Source: Lagopus muta
Lineage: Eukaryota; Chordata; Aves; Galliformes; Phasianidae
NCBI RefSeq assembly: GCF_023343835.1
Contig: NC_064449.1
Span: forward strand, 3,075,778-3,139,777
DNA: 64,000 nt
Reading direction: 5' to 3'
The stretch's first letter is position 1; every line of letters starts with the position of its first letter. Under the pieces are notes generated by a model. It did no database searches, was not told where the DNA came from, and saw only the letters and a program-made list of their open reading frames with translations. Shown in pieces: positions 1-10,700 of the stretch. A program made the translations under genes and the position numbers.

Positions 1-3000
1 CTTTTTCAAGTGCAACATTTAGTTGTCCATCCTTTGCATGGTGGAGCTCAGGCTCTCCCCTCTACAAAGTCTGCATGAAGCCCCTGTTGGTCTTCACAGA
101 AGAAAGCAGTGCTGTTGGTCAGTACACCCCAGTGCCTTGCAGTCCCATGGGCATTCACCTCAGTCAGAGTGCAGCTCCTGCAAGAGTGGCCACAATCACC
201 CCAGTTCTGAAGAGGAGCACCAAGGATTCCCCACAGCTGTGACCTTGACAGCTGCATCTTCTGAAGCCTCATCTGGGTCAGTGCATCTGACGTGTCAGGG
301 AGTTTTGGAGGCAGTGCCCTGCAGCTCATCACCACTGCAATTGCAGTCTCATGCCATCGTCTGTGCAAACTCTCACCTTGACCACCAAAGAACTTTTTTG
401 CCACTCTTGAGCATCTCTCATTGAAACTGTTAGGAAGTGAGTGCTCAGATATCTTTCCAGATCTGGACATAAGTTCCTTCAGCATTCACTGGAAAGTAAT
501 TTGTTCACTGTGAATGGTATTTCTAGAAGACTAGTTTGGTGAGGTCACTGTCTAATGTGATGAAACTCGGTGTCCTCTGAATAACAGAACTTGTGCCCTA
601 TTAAAGAATCTAGACAAATTCACCCATTGTTTTCTGACATCTCTTCTTGCTTTTTGGTACTCAAGCCTGTGGTGTGTTCCGTCCTGCTTTGGAAAGAGAC
701 TTCAGTCCTGTGCTTTAAGCAGAGCTGAGAAAGGTTCCCCTGGAACCCCACCAGCCCCAGCCAGGAGAAATCCCACTCAGTGGGTAGAAATGGTAGAAGC
801 TGTGGAGAAAGAGTGCAAGAAATTCCCAGTTTGAATAAGCCTAGCAGTAATTACACTCCCACTAATGATTATACTTCCTTGTAGGACAGCAAGGTCAGAC
901 ATGCATGATCCTGCAGTTCATTTGGACTGTTCTAGCCAAATCTGTTGCTTATGAATTATGGAATGAATAGGAAGGGGCATGACAGAAGAAGTTTTGATGC
1001 TCATAATTCATCCCTGCAGTGGCTTGTGATTGCCAGTGACACTTGAATAGCCTGCTAAGGGGAGTGACCTGGAGTAAGCTGCCCACAGAGCTCTCTTTGC
1101 CCAGGATCTGGTGATGAGATCATGGACCTGCATCTGGTAACAAGTCACAGACCACAGGACACTCAAAGGGCTGTTATGCATCCTACTGAAAAAAGACCAG
1201 CAGGGGCTGATAAGCTCAGGAAGAGGAAGGTCCTTTTGCTTTTCAGCAGGCTCCTACCTTGGAGCCTTAAGCTTCCTCACTTGCTTTCCTTGGTTTACTC
1301 ATTTGCCAAACAAGGTAAAACAGGAATAACAGCAGGAGACACCTGTGCCTGCATGGAATCAACAGCACTGACTTTCCATTTTGCATATTTACTCAGTGCA
1401 AAGCCAACTCTGAGCTTGTGCTGCTGCCTCGGAGAGCCTCATTTGTCCTCAATATTGACATGTTATCTTTAACAAACATATACACACAGAGAGCCCGGAA
1501 CAGGGCCCACCCACACTTAGGAATCATCTACTTTCTGCAGTCATAACCCTGAATGCAGACAAGGGGAAATCATCACTTTCATTGCTGGAACTGACTTGTC
1601 TGTTTTGATCAACATAAACTGGGGTGTTCCTTGTTATGGAGTGCAGTCACCAAGTGATAAGCTGCACTGTGCACCCATTCCACTCCAGGCCCAATTTCTA
1701 CTTACTCCCTTCTCTAACTTTTAACCTATCTCGTCAGCTTCTCCTGCACTCATGTCCTGCCAGTCCATTGCACTGAATTACATTTCCACTGCTTGCTCAG
1801 ATGTAACTTAAACCAGTATTTATGTCACCACTGAGTATAACTGTGCATATGTGCTCATAGGCATGTTGTCCATCAAGAACTGCAGTGAGAGAAGGGCTGT
1901 ATTTGTCTGCAGTGAGGAGACATAACAGCAAACTGAAATTGGGCAGTGCTGTGTGCCACAGCCTGTGTGTGATGCCTGCAGTATGCCTGGCTAGAGAGTA
2001 AATTGAATTGAGAGATTAAATACTTACTGATGGGTGACACTCAGCTCTGAGCCACATCCTGAATTGTTCCTGTGCTTCTGAGGCCCTTTTCTCAAAAAAG
2101 ATGTAGGAGACAAAAAAAAATAATAATAATAGAGAAGATCTGAAAGGTATGAAAAAAATCTCTGCATGTGGGAAGACAAAATGAACATGGTCTCTTTGGC
2201 TTGGAAAATGTGGGAGTCAAAGGCAAGCAGTTGGAGGCAGTGAAAGAAGGTAGAGGGGGGTTATTTGATGTCTCTTATGAATGAGATGGAGAGATATCAG
2301 AGGAAAGCAGCTTTAAGCTAGAAGATACTTTTCATGTGACATACAGTGCTGCTGTGGAACTGATTCCTGCTGTTTGCAACAGACACCAAACATGCAAGTT
2401 ATTTGAAACAGCAACAAGAGAAGTTAAGAAAGAAAGCTTAGATGCAAAAAGATGCAGATACAATCTCAGCCTCAGAGAATTTCTAAGCTACAGATTGCCT
2501 GAGCTGGAAGGCAATAAAGAGAGAAATATCCTCCAGGATTTGGGCTTTTCTTACACACTTCTAGGCGTCTGCAGCACGTCACTGTTAGGGGCAGGATGCT
2601 GTGGGTCTGCTCTCACCCAGTACCTCCGTTCTCCCATTCTTTCATGAAGCCTGTTAGTAGCCTTTCCACAGCAAAGCAAGGTTCATTGAAGCCTGCTTGT
2701 CTGACTGCAGGGACCGATCTGCTGATAGCAAAGCACAGGGCACAAACTTCAGCAAAGTAAGAGCCCGTTCCCTGCCACTGGAAGATCCCTGCATGCATTG
2801 AAAAATTCTGTTCAGACTGACAGATACCTGGTGCCATTAAAAACACTGCTTTGATTCAAAGCAGTATTGAACCACTAATCTAGAGGGATGTTTTTTAAGA
2901 GTACAAGTGATACTAAATAATGTATCCATTAGATCTGTAGAATTAATAATTTAAGCTCACAAGGCAAACTCTCTGTCTTTTCCCCCTTACAAAACGTATT

Positions 3001-3266
3001 TTTGTGTCCTTGCAGCATGCTATCTGAAGACCAGGACTGCACTTGGAATACATCACCATGTAAATCTCAGGAGAGGAAAAGTAAGAAGAAAAGGAAACCC
3101 ATCTTCCCAGACTGTTAGATTTGACCCTACAAGTCTGCAGAGGCATGTTGCTGATGGACGCAATGATAGCCCAGTTAGCAAATCAGCATGGTGTGACCAG
3201 GTTTTCCAAATTATTTATTTATACAGAACCTCAGTATAAAGAAGTGTTGATGGTTTTTTTTTTTTC

Positions 3267-3311
3267 AATTTTACCCTAATTTAATTTTACCCTGATTTAA
3301 TTTTACCCTTA
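3267..3311. repeat. 16-bp tandem repeat (aattttaccctgattt), about 2.8 copies
   Basis: Two 16-bp units differing at one base are followed by a 13-base partial unit, directly after a T run. This is a minor simple repeat with no visible function. Confidence 0.8.
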
Positions 3312-4448
3312 CCTTGCCCTAACAGCTCCCTTTTCTTTCTCACTTACATGAAATGTGTGCTGGGTCCATGACGTTCCCTGGCTGAGCCAAGCCAAAGCCA
3401 ACCTGTCTTGACTGTTTCTAGTGAACACTGTAAGCTCTGATGCACAGCCTGCTGGAGCTGGTGGAACTCCTGTCACCTTCAGTGGGTTTTGGATCAGGCC
3501 GTGAAGGGTTTTTGTATTCCTGTACAATAGTCTCAACATAACAGAATCAGAACAACAGGTTGGTGGTTTATCCCACGGTGTGATTTCGTAAGGCTGTGGG
3601 TGTACTCTGACTTGGTGGCTGCTTTCTCCTGTCACCCTTTAGGTCTTTGCATTGGGTTTTTCACCACCTGGGACCGATTTCAATCCCTTCATTCTTAGAA
3701 GTTACTTTTGTTCCGTAGCATCCGTATTTTTATTGATTTCCTCTTGTTTTGTTGTCCTTCCTTGCTGAACTCCCTTAACTCCGCTCCAGACCTACACTAA
3801 AGTTGCACTGATCACATTTTCCTCTTTAAACTCCATGTATATAAGAAGTTTTTCTTTTTTTATCTCACAAAAGCTCTTTTTAAATAGATGTTCTCTCTCA
3901 TCCCTCTGTTCCTATAGCAAGTCGCATTGTTTCATTGTGTTCTGCTTTGTTCCTGTCTTATTTTTAATTCACCCTCTCGTCTTGCTATGAATAGTCCATA
4001 TATCAGCACGGAGATGGACAGACTTTTCTACACTCACTGATTCACGTAGACTTGCTGATCCTGAGTTTCCCCTCAGTGAACAGCCTTAGGTGCACAATGG
4101 ATGCCCTCTAAATTACTGCAGTTTCTCAATACCTTACGAAAGTGTAGAGCGGGACAACTAGTTTTAATTAGCTGAAAACTGCTGGAAAGAATGAATTTCT
4201 TTTTATCACCCAAATATGACGTGTTCAGAGGAGCGAGCTGCGAGCGTTGGCACAGATGACGGCATCTTTGGTGACTGTGGCTCCATTTGCTTTGATTGTT
4301 CCTACACCTTCCAGCAAGCGATGCCAACTTACACTTACTCTCCTTGCAGTAACATAAATCTGGACTGAATACCCAGAAATGCATGGGAGTTGTACAGGTG
4401 CACGTGAGCAATGAATCATGCCTGGCAGTGGTACGCCTATTATTCAAG

Positions 4449-4478
4449 AAAAAAAAGAAAAAAAAAAGAAAAAAAAAG
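4449..4478. repeat. A-rich low-complexity run
   Basis: Adenine tracts broken by single G residues. I see no retroposon body attached upstream that would make this a poly(A) tail. Confidence 0.75.
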
Positions 4479-7329
4479 TCTCCCAGCAATCTGTACTTGT
4501 TAAAGCATATGCCTGGAAGCAGCATGTATTTTCTGTGCCTTGGTATTGTGTTTTTAATGTGCTTTTTTTCACTTTTCTTTCTGCCAGCTTCTGTTTTTCA
4601 TTGAAGTCAGTGATGCGCAGCCTGTCCTTAATTGCTCCAATACAAAACTTCACTCTTAATCAGTGGAATGAGTTGATTCCTTCAGCACTTACACTGATAT
4701 AATTTGTACGTGGCAGAATGTGGCCACTGGTTGTGATGACCCCAAGAAGTGGCTGTTCTGTGAACTTCTCTTTGTTTTTCTGAATACTATCTCAGTGGTC
4801 TGATAACGTCTTGTGGGACTTTGAGTAGCTTGCCTTATTATCAGATATGATACAACTGTCATTGATAAGTGGAATAAAATCACTTTTACTTCATCTCCAT
4901 TCCGGTATGTGGGAAGTTTCTTTCCTGTTTTTTGTTTCAAACAGTGGTTTCCCTTTCTCAAACTTATCGGGTGATTTCAGAGGTAAGTCACTGGAAGCAA
5001 ACGTGGGATTTCTGCCCTGCTTTGTGCTGTTGAACCGATCTGCACTGCAGCTAAAACGTGCAGAAGTCGTTTGAGGTGAGCTACCATTCAGCAGGTTGGG
5101 CTGTTGGCTTTGTTTTCAAGGCAGCATCCAGAGAAAGAGTGGCAGGGCAATATTCAGAATGGGCCATCAGTGTTCTCAATGAGGCTTTCCTACCACGGCT
5201 GGGAAAGGCAGCCAGGTGAGCTCACTCCAACAGGTGACACAGGTCAGCACCCACTGCTTTGCATTGCACTCATCCAGGTGAACACCACTGCATCACTGCA
5301 GTAACACTTTGTGCACAGAATATTCCATCCCAGCACTGCCACTGAAACCAAAGCACGTGGAATGGGAGGAGAGAAAGAGTTTCCAAGTTCTCTGAGCATT
5401 AGAGGATACACAACTTGAAGTAGTTTCTCAGAGTGCCTAAGCAGTGTAGATCAATAGGAGCAAGTCACCTGGTTTGTTCGGATGCTTTTCAAAACCATAG
5501 TGGAAATCTAACTTGCATCTTGAGGCTCATAAATATCTCTGAAATCTCACTCATAGGATAAATGGGAATTGAGCCGTTGTAACTTTGGTGCTTCTGAAGA
5601 TAAATGCTGCTACCTCACAGTGCTATTGATTGGTATAAAAATAAAAGCTTTATATTAAACCACTTGATGTGACAGATATGGGGAAATGCAGCAATTCCTC
5701 TAATGTCCTTTAGTGCTTCTGTGTCATAGGTAATCTTATTTTTGCTTTACTGATATATTGATATCATTTCTCTTCATTTATTTATGCTTGCATATGCTTC
5801 CAACCATGCTTGAGAAATGCAGTTGAACACAAATCCTTCTCCTCCCCTCTTGTGCTGGAAATGAATGCACTCCTTGTCCAACCAAATCATGCTGTTGTGG
5901 GTTTGATGGACCCAGGCAAAGTGAGGTAATCAGCATCTTAATCCAGTTTGAAGAAGAGGAAATAACATCTCACTACATGAGCCTCAAGACCTTGGGTGCC
6001 AGCAGTAGCTGTGCAAGGCAAGATGCTGTTGTCTGACTGAGAAATTAATGTCTTCTCCTTCTTTTAAGAGCCACGCAAACAAATTTCAGTACCTACGACA
6101 GGCACGGGAGATTACATGTCCTTCATCACCATCTGTCTGGATTTGGATTTGACCTGTTATTACTATGCATTGCAGCTGCCAAGGCAGATGGAGAAAACAA
6201 GAGTTGTCTTGAGCATGTTGTGATTTTTGCTATTTTGTGAAATAGAGGGGAGGGGGAAAAAAGCAGTAAGATGTATTTCAATTCAACATCTGTGCCCTGG
6301 TCAGGAGAATAGTCTTCCTTTCACACAGCTGCTCCAGGCTTCCAGTTTTTTCTGCAGTCTTCCTGCATGCTGAAGGCACCACTTATTGCCCAGAGTCCAA
6401 CTCTCTTTTCCTTCCTGCATGTATTACAGGCAGAGACAGATGGAAACTTGAAATTGCTGGCCTCAGCTCCTGGATCAGATTAGCATCTTTTGCTTCTTCC
6501 AGGGCAGCTGCATTCTGCAAAACAGCAGCGTGCCTGTATCTTGATACGTAACCTTAGAGCATGGCTTCTAAATATACGAGGAGTTTCTTTGCTGCTGTCT
6601 GAAGGGGGTCAGCCAGACACTCAGACAGCACGGGGTGTGCATTTCATCACATTGCACAGCAAAGAAAACATCAAGAGGACAACGTGGAATTCTTCAGGTG
6701 CCTCCCTGCAAGCACGTCTTGAACATCAGCGCTGGTTCCTCAGTTTGTGTGGCTGCAACCACAGTCTGTGAGCACAGTGGCTCATGGCTCCAGAATCTGT
6801 TGCTTTTGTGCCTGTATCTATGGGTACACAGTATGAGCTGTGCTTTGCCTCTCGGCCCTCATCATTTCAAAATGAGGCTGGATACATCTGCACGCATCTC
6901 CCTCTAGGCTCTTTTCCTTACCTGGACGCTGGCCTTGCCAGTATTGAAGATGGATTTTGTTCCTAATTTGCATCAGTAGGGAAGAGATTGTGCCACCCTC
7001 TGAGTTAGCCTTTATTTTGTATGTGCTGTGTGTGCATACATGCACAAGAGAATGCATTTGAAATACCGGATTCCCCAAAACAAGTGAGATTTAAATGAAA
7101 AGAAGTCACTAATTGACATGGGACTAAGTTGGTAAGCCACATCCTGCTGTGTGCAGGACAGTCTGCATGCCTGCAGCTCTTCCAAGAATCATAGGCAGTG
7201 CACAGGCAGGTCACTGAAGGTGTGCAGTGCTGTGTTGGAGGAGAGATGCTGAGCAGGGATGCGGTGCTCTGCCCACAAGTGGTTTTTATGCTCACTCACC
7301 ATTTTCCACCTCCCAAACACGACGGCATG

Positions 7330-7386
7330 TTCTGCATGTTGTTCTGCATGTTGTTCTGCATGTTGTTCTGCATGTTGTTCTGCATG
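7330..7386. repeat. 12-bp minisatellite (ttctgcatgttg), four perfect units plus partial
   Basis: Four exact 12-bp units and nine bases of a fifth. Because the unit length is a multiple of three, several frames on both strands stay open through it, which creates spurious repetitive ORFs. Each unit contains the octamer-like core tgcatgtt. Confidence 0.9.
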
Positions 7387-9989
7387 CACCACGGCGGCAC
7401 GCCTGCCTTGAAATGTGAGTGAGCCTTTAAGGAGGCGGCCCAACTTGACTTCCTCTGCAGCCCGGCCAAATGGGCTATATTCAGAAGTGACCTAAATGGA
7501 GAAGGGTGGAATGAGAGGGATCGCTCAAGCAATAGAAAGCTGGAGGAACAAACACAGCAGGCCAAGGTAGAACAGAAGGTTATAGAAATTTACTGGGGAG
7601 GTTTCTGCGGTTTCTTTTTTCCTGTCTTGGGCTCTAGGATAAATTCTGCTGCTGCTGCCAGCTGACTCACTTGTTCTCTGTGGCACAGAGGCTACAAGGA
7701 GCACTTGCTCATATATCCTTTATAAAGTGATCTGTGTCATGTCTGAATTTGATCTGCTAGCTCATGACTGAGGATGGCTCCTCTGTTTCTATGTATCTAT
7801 CTGCAGGGCTGAGTCAGCTTCCACTTAGCTTGTAGCTACTTCTCTGGCTAAATAAGCTTGTGTTGTCAGATACCAATGGATACATCAGGATTTTAAAACA
7901 CACAGTCCAAGATATTTGGCCACTACATTTAATTTTTCAACACATTTCAAGCAAGAGAAGGGGGAGCTCCAATGAAATGAAGGGATGCACACCAGAGCAG
8001 GTGATGAAACATGGCAGCCGCATCTACATGCATCTCAACCAGAGTTCAGCCACTTTGGATTTTAACCAACTCCAGGAGATCATCCAAACAAGTCAAGTGG
8101 GACTTTGACCTACAGCACTGATGGTTGTAGCATCCCTTCCTTGTGTTAGCTGATGAAGAAGGATGGGAAGTGGTAGCTCTAGAGCGTAGGGCTGACTGAA
8201 TGGTAAAGATGTCAACTCCTCAGCATTCACTTGACTCCATTTAAACTGTAGTTGCAATTTATCATGCAATTTACGTGATACTTTCCGTGGAGATGTGGGT
8301 AGTTAACCCTAGCTGGGTCCTGAACAAGATACTGTTGAGTGCTGCCTTTGTATTTAACTAAAAGGTTTTGCAATAGTCACACAACACAGCATCGTTTCCC
8401 TCTGGTTGACGATTGGGGAAGTCATGCTTTTAAAGGCAAGATGGGGATTTCTGGCTCATCATTTTGTCTAATTCTTCTTGGTGAAAACATTTAAAGTCAC
8501 TATTCATGGGCATCCCCTGGAGTTGTAGAGCAGAGTACACAGCTGAACACCTGATGAGAAAGTTAATGTATTACCTATGCAAGGAGTGCTGATTAAAGGC
8601 TAAGTGGCCTGTTGCTGTGTCCCTTGTCTCATAAACATGGCAAAACTGAAGCTTGTCATCTGTCAACAACAGACGGTTCCAATGGCAACTGATTCCTCTG
8701 GTATTCTCACTAACCAGGAACCTCATTTGTGGTGAAGAAATATGGAAGACTGGGTGGAAGAATGCTGTTATGTCCTCATGTGGCAATAAGAGCAGGAAGG
8801 TTAAGAAAGGCGTGTGAAGGGCGTTTGTAGTCCTCCTTTAGAATGTGGAGACAGGCCCTGGGTGAGGCAGGGGGAGTTTTGTATGCCCTTCAGATTGCAG
8901 AGGATGGAAGGAGGCAAAAAACATCACAGATTTGCCTCCCATGAAAGGGAGGAGCAAAACTGCAGTGCTCCGGAGATTGAGCGGCTGGATGAGCTCTGCC
9001 AGGCCATTGTGGCATGTCTGCAGCTGAGCTCTCACTTCCCACATCTCCTTTAGGAACAGCTGTGAGCAAGCTGGGCTCTCCTTCAGGCTGACAGGAGAAA
9101 ATGATACTGCAGTGCATGTGATGACCATGCATGCGTCCACTGCTTCCGTCCCATCCAAGGCAAGGAGCTCCCAAAGGCTTTGGAGCGACGCTGCGTGGGG
9201 AGCAACCATTCTATCTCAATACCAAAGCTTTAAATCAAGACAAGATTGGACTTTCCTTACCAACAGCCTTGTGGGCTATCAGCAGGCTTTATTCTGGAGC
9301 CTGTTACCAGTCTGTGGTTTTTGTATCTAACAAAACCATTGCAAAGCAGAGATGAGCCCTAAAGTGGAGATGCTGCTGCTTGCAGTGCATCTGGCTCTGC
9401 AGGCTGTCACAGTGGCTCAAAACGCAGCGCTGTGAACCTCCAACCTGCCCTGCGTGCGCATTGGTGCCAGTGGAAACCAAACCATCGGGTCTGCAGGCAG
9501 AGTGCTAACCTGTGTTAAGTATCAAAACAACAACAGCTGCATTTTGTAGCAGTGTGAGAGCTCTGCGGGAGCTGGGGATGGGCTCACAAGCCCTGCGATG
9601 GGTGCTCCCATGCTCAGGCATTCTGCCCACGGAAGACAAATTAGCAGCAGCTGTTCCTGAAGGCGGGCGGCAGGAGCCAGCCACGCTCCCAGGGCTGGGC
9701 ACGGGGAATCTGTCGAGCCCAGCAGAATTCTTCCTGCTCGTCACAACGTGCCACAGAGATCCGATAGAGCAAAAAAACCCCTTCCGTCCGTTTGGTCCGA
9801 GAATAAAAAGCAGTTCTCTTGCAAAGGGAAACGCGGCCCAACGCGCACCCTGCATCAGAGAAATGAGAAAGCAGCGGACTCAGAGCTCGGGTGACGTGAG
9901 ACAGATCCAGAACCACGGCGTGGAACTCCGTGCGGGATCGGCGAAAAGCTTTCCAACTTCCAGCTCAGAGCAGCGCTGCAGCCACCACC

Positions 9990-10500
9990 GCACAATCGCA
10001 ACGCATTTCCTGCCCGGCGCGGTGCTCACTCGTTTCTCATCCCCGAATCAATCCGGAGCCCCAGGAGCTGCCTGAAAGCGGCTGCCCGCCGCCCTTCGCA
10101 GCCATTCGTCCACCATAAAACAGACGCGGGGCGGCGGTAAAAGCCCGGAGCGGGGCAGCGCCGAGCACCGCACGGCCGTCGGGCGGGAACCAGCGGCGCG
10201 GGGCCGGCTGCCGTCCGGGCGAATGGCGGGGCACGCGGAAGCGGAAGCGGTGCGGGCGGGGCTGCGGGCGCGGCGGGCATCGCGGCGGGCGGCCCCGGGG
10301 GGCTCCGTAAGGCGGCGGGTTTTCGTGGCCGCTGGCGTTTCGCGTTTGCCGCTCGTTCCCGAGCTGAGAGCTGTCGTTTATCGTCTGCGCTGAGCGTGCT
10401 GCGGTTCTCAGGTGCGTTCGGATGAGCGGTGCTTCTCGCTGTTCGGCTCGGAGCCCGGGATGATGCCGTTTTCTTTGCCTCCGGCTTGTGAAATGCGCGT
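9990..10500 (+). promoter_or_regulatory. PRKAB1: CpG-island promoter of PRKAB1
   Basis: The block is very CpG-dense, in strong contrast to its flanks. It contains an Sp1-like box (gggcggggct near 10,255), a tandem ETS-like pair (gcggaagcggaag near 10,235) and an E2F-like gggcgggaa near 10,190. No convincing TATA box sits in a clear position, as expected for a dispersed housekeeping promoter. It lies immediately upstream of the first coding exon. The start site itself cannot be fixed from sequence alone. The factor sites are motif matches only. Confidence 0.85.
10200..10411 (+). other. PRKAB1: Putative non-coding first exon of PRKAB1 (boundaries uncertain)
   Basis: The start-codon exon has a splice acceptor (ctcttttag) only 10 bases before the ATG, so at least one 5' UTR exon must lie upstream. 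Two donors in the island could end it: gtaagg at 10,307 and gtgcgt at 10,412. The 5' limit is arbitrary. An upstream ATG at 10,223 opens a frame of 28 codons up to the first donor. It would not be in frame with the main start and so would be a uORF if transcribed. Confidence 0.45.
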
Positions 10501-10535
10501 GGTGACCTGGCTTCTGCTCTTTTAGGCCCTTAAAA

Positions 10536-10700
10536 ATGGGGAACACGAGCAGCGAGCGAGCCGGGCTGGAGCGGCATGGGCACAAAGCATCCCGGGCTGA
10601 TGGTGCGGGAGGAGCCGGCGGCACCAAGGATGGGGACAGACCCAAGATCCTAATGGACAGTCCCGAAGATGCGGACTTGTTCCATTCGGAGGAGATGAAG
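10536..10700 (+). CDS. PRKAB1: PRKAB1 coding exon 1 (residues 1-55)
   Basis: Contains the start codon, 10 bases after acceptor tttag at 10,521-10,525, and ends at donor gtaggc (10,701). It encodes the myristoylation signal MGNTSSE and the conserved block KDGDRPKILMDSPEDADLFH. Between them the stretch ADGAGGAGG replaces the human segment carrying autophosphorylation sites Ser24/Ser25. The exon is GC-rich and ends in phase 0. Confidence 0.97.

Larger units (their letters stand above)
1..9990. other. Intergenic/upstream region, no recognised exon
   Basis: I see no recognisable exon, RNA gene or full mobile element here. Open frames are short and lack family resemblance or conserved splice context. 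In mammals TMEM233 lies upstream of PRKAB1; I looked for its short two-helix membrane protein and did not find it. The stretch holds only small simple repeats (A/T runs near 2,110 and 3,253, a 16-bp tandem at 3,267, a purine/pyrimidine A-run at 4,449, a 12-bp tandem at 7,330) and otherwise unremarkable sequence. GC and CpG content climb from about 9,500 toward the promoter. Confidence 0.6.

Noticed and set aside
48-485. 145-codon minus-strand ORF with an overlapping 133-codon plus-strand ORF
   Set aside because: No recognisable domain, no splice context and both strands are open over the same bases, which suggests base composition rather than coding. An old retroelement piece is possible but I cannot support it.
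7189-7565. Repetitive ORFs with AEQH, QNNM or FCML-type repeats
   Set aside because: They are translations of the 12-bp tandem array in different frames, not genes.
1-9990. Possible TMEM233 exons, expected upstream from mammalian synteny
   Set aside because: Searched by eye for the conserved transmembrane and DGDYEGARRLG-type segments on both strands and found none; the gene may lie further upstream or be absent.
9512-10075. 187-codon plus-strand ORF upstream of PRKAB1
   Set aside because: No family resemblance; lies in GC-rising promoter-proximal sequence with a competing antisense ORF over the same region.
10037-10645. 202-codon minus-strand ORF across the CpG island
   Set aside because: Pro/Arg/Ala-rich translation is what stop-poor GC-rich DNA gives in any frame, and it overlaps the PRKAB1 promoter and first coding exon.
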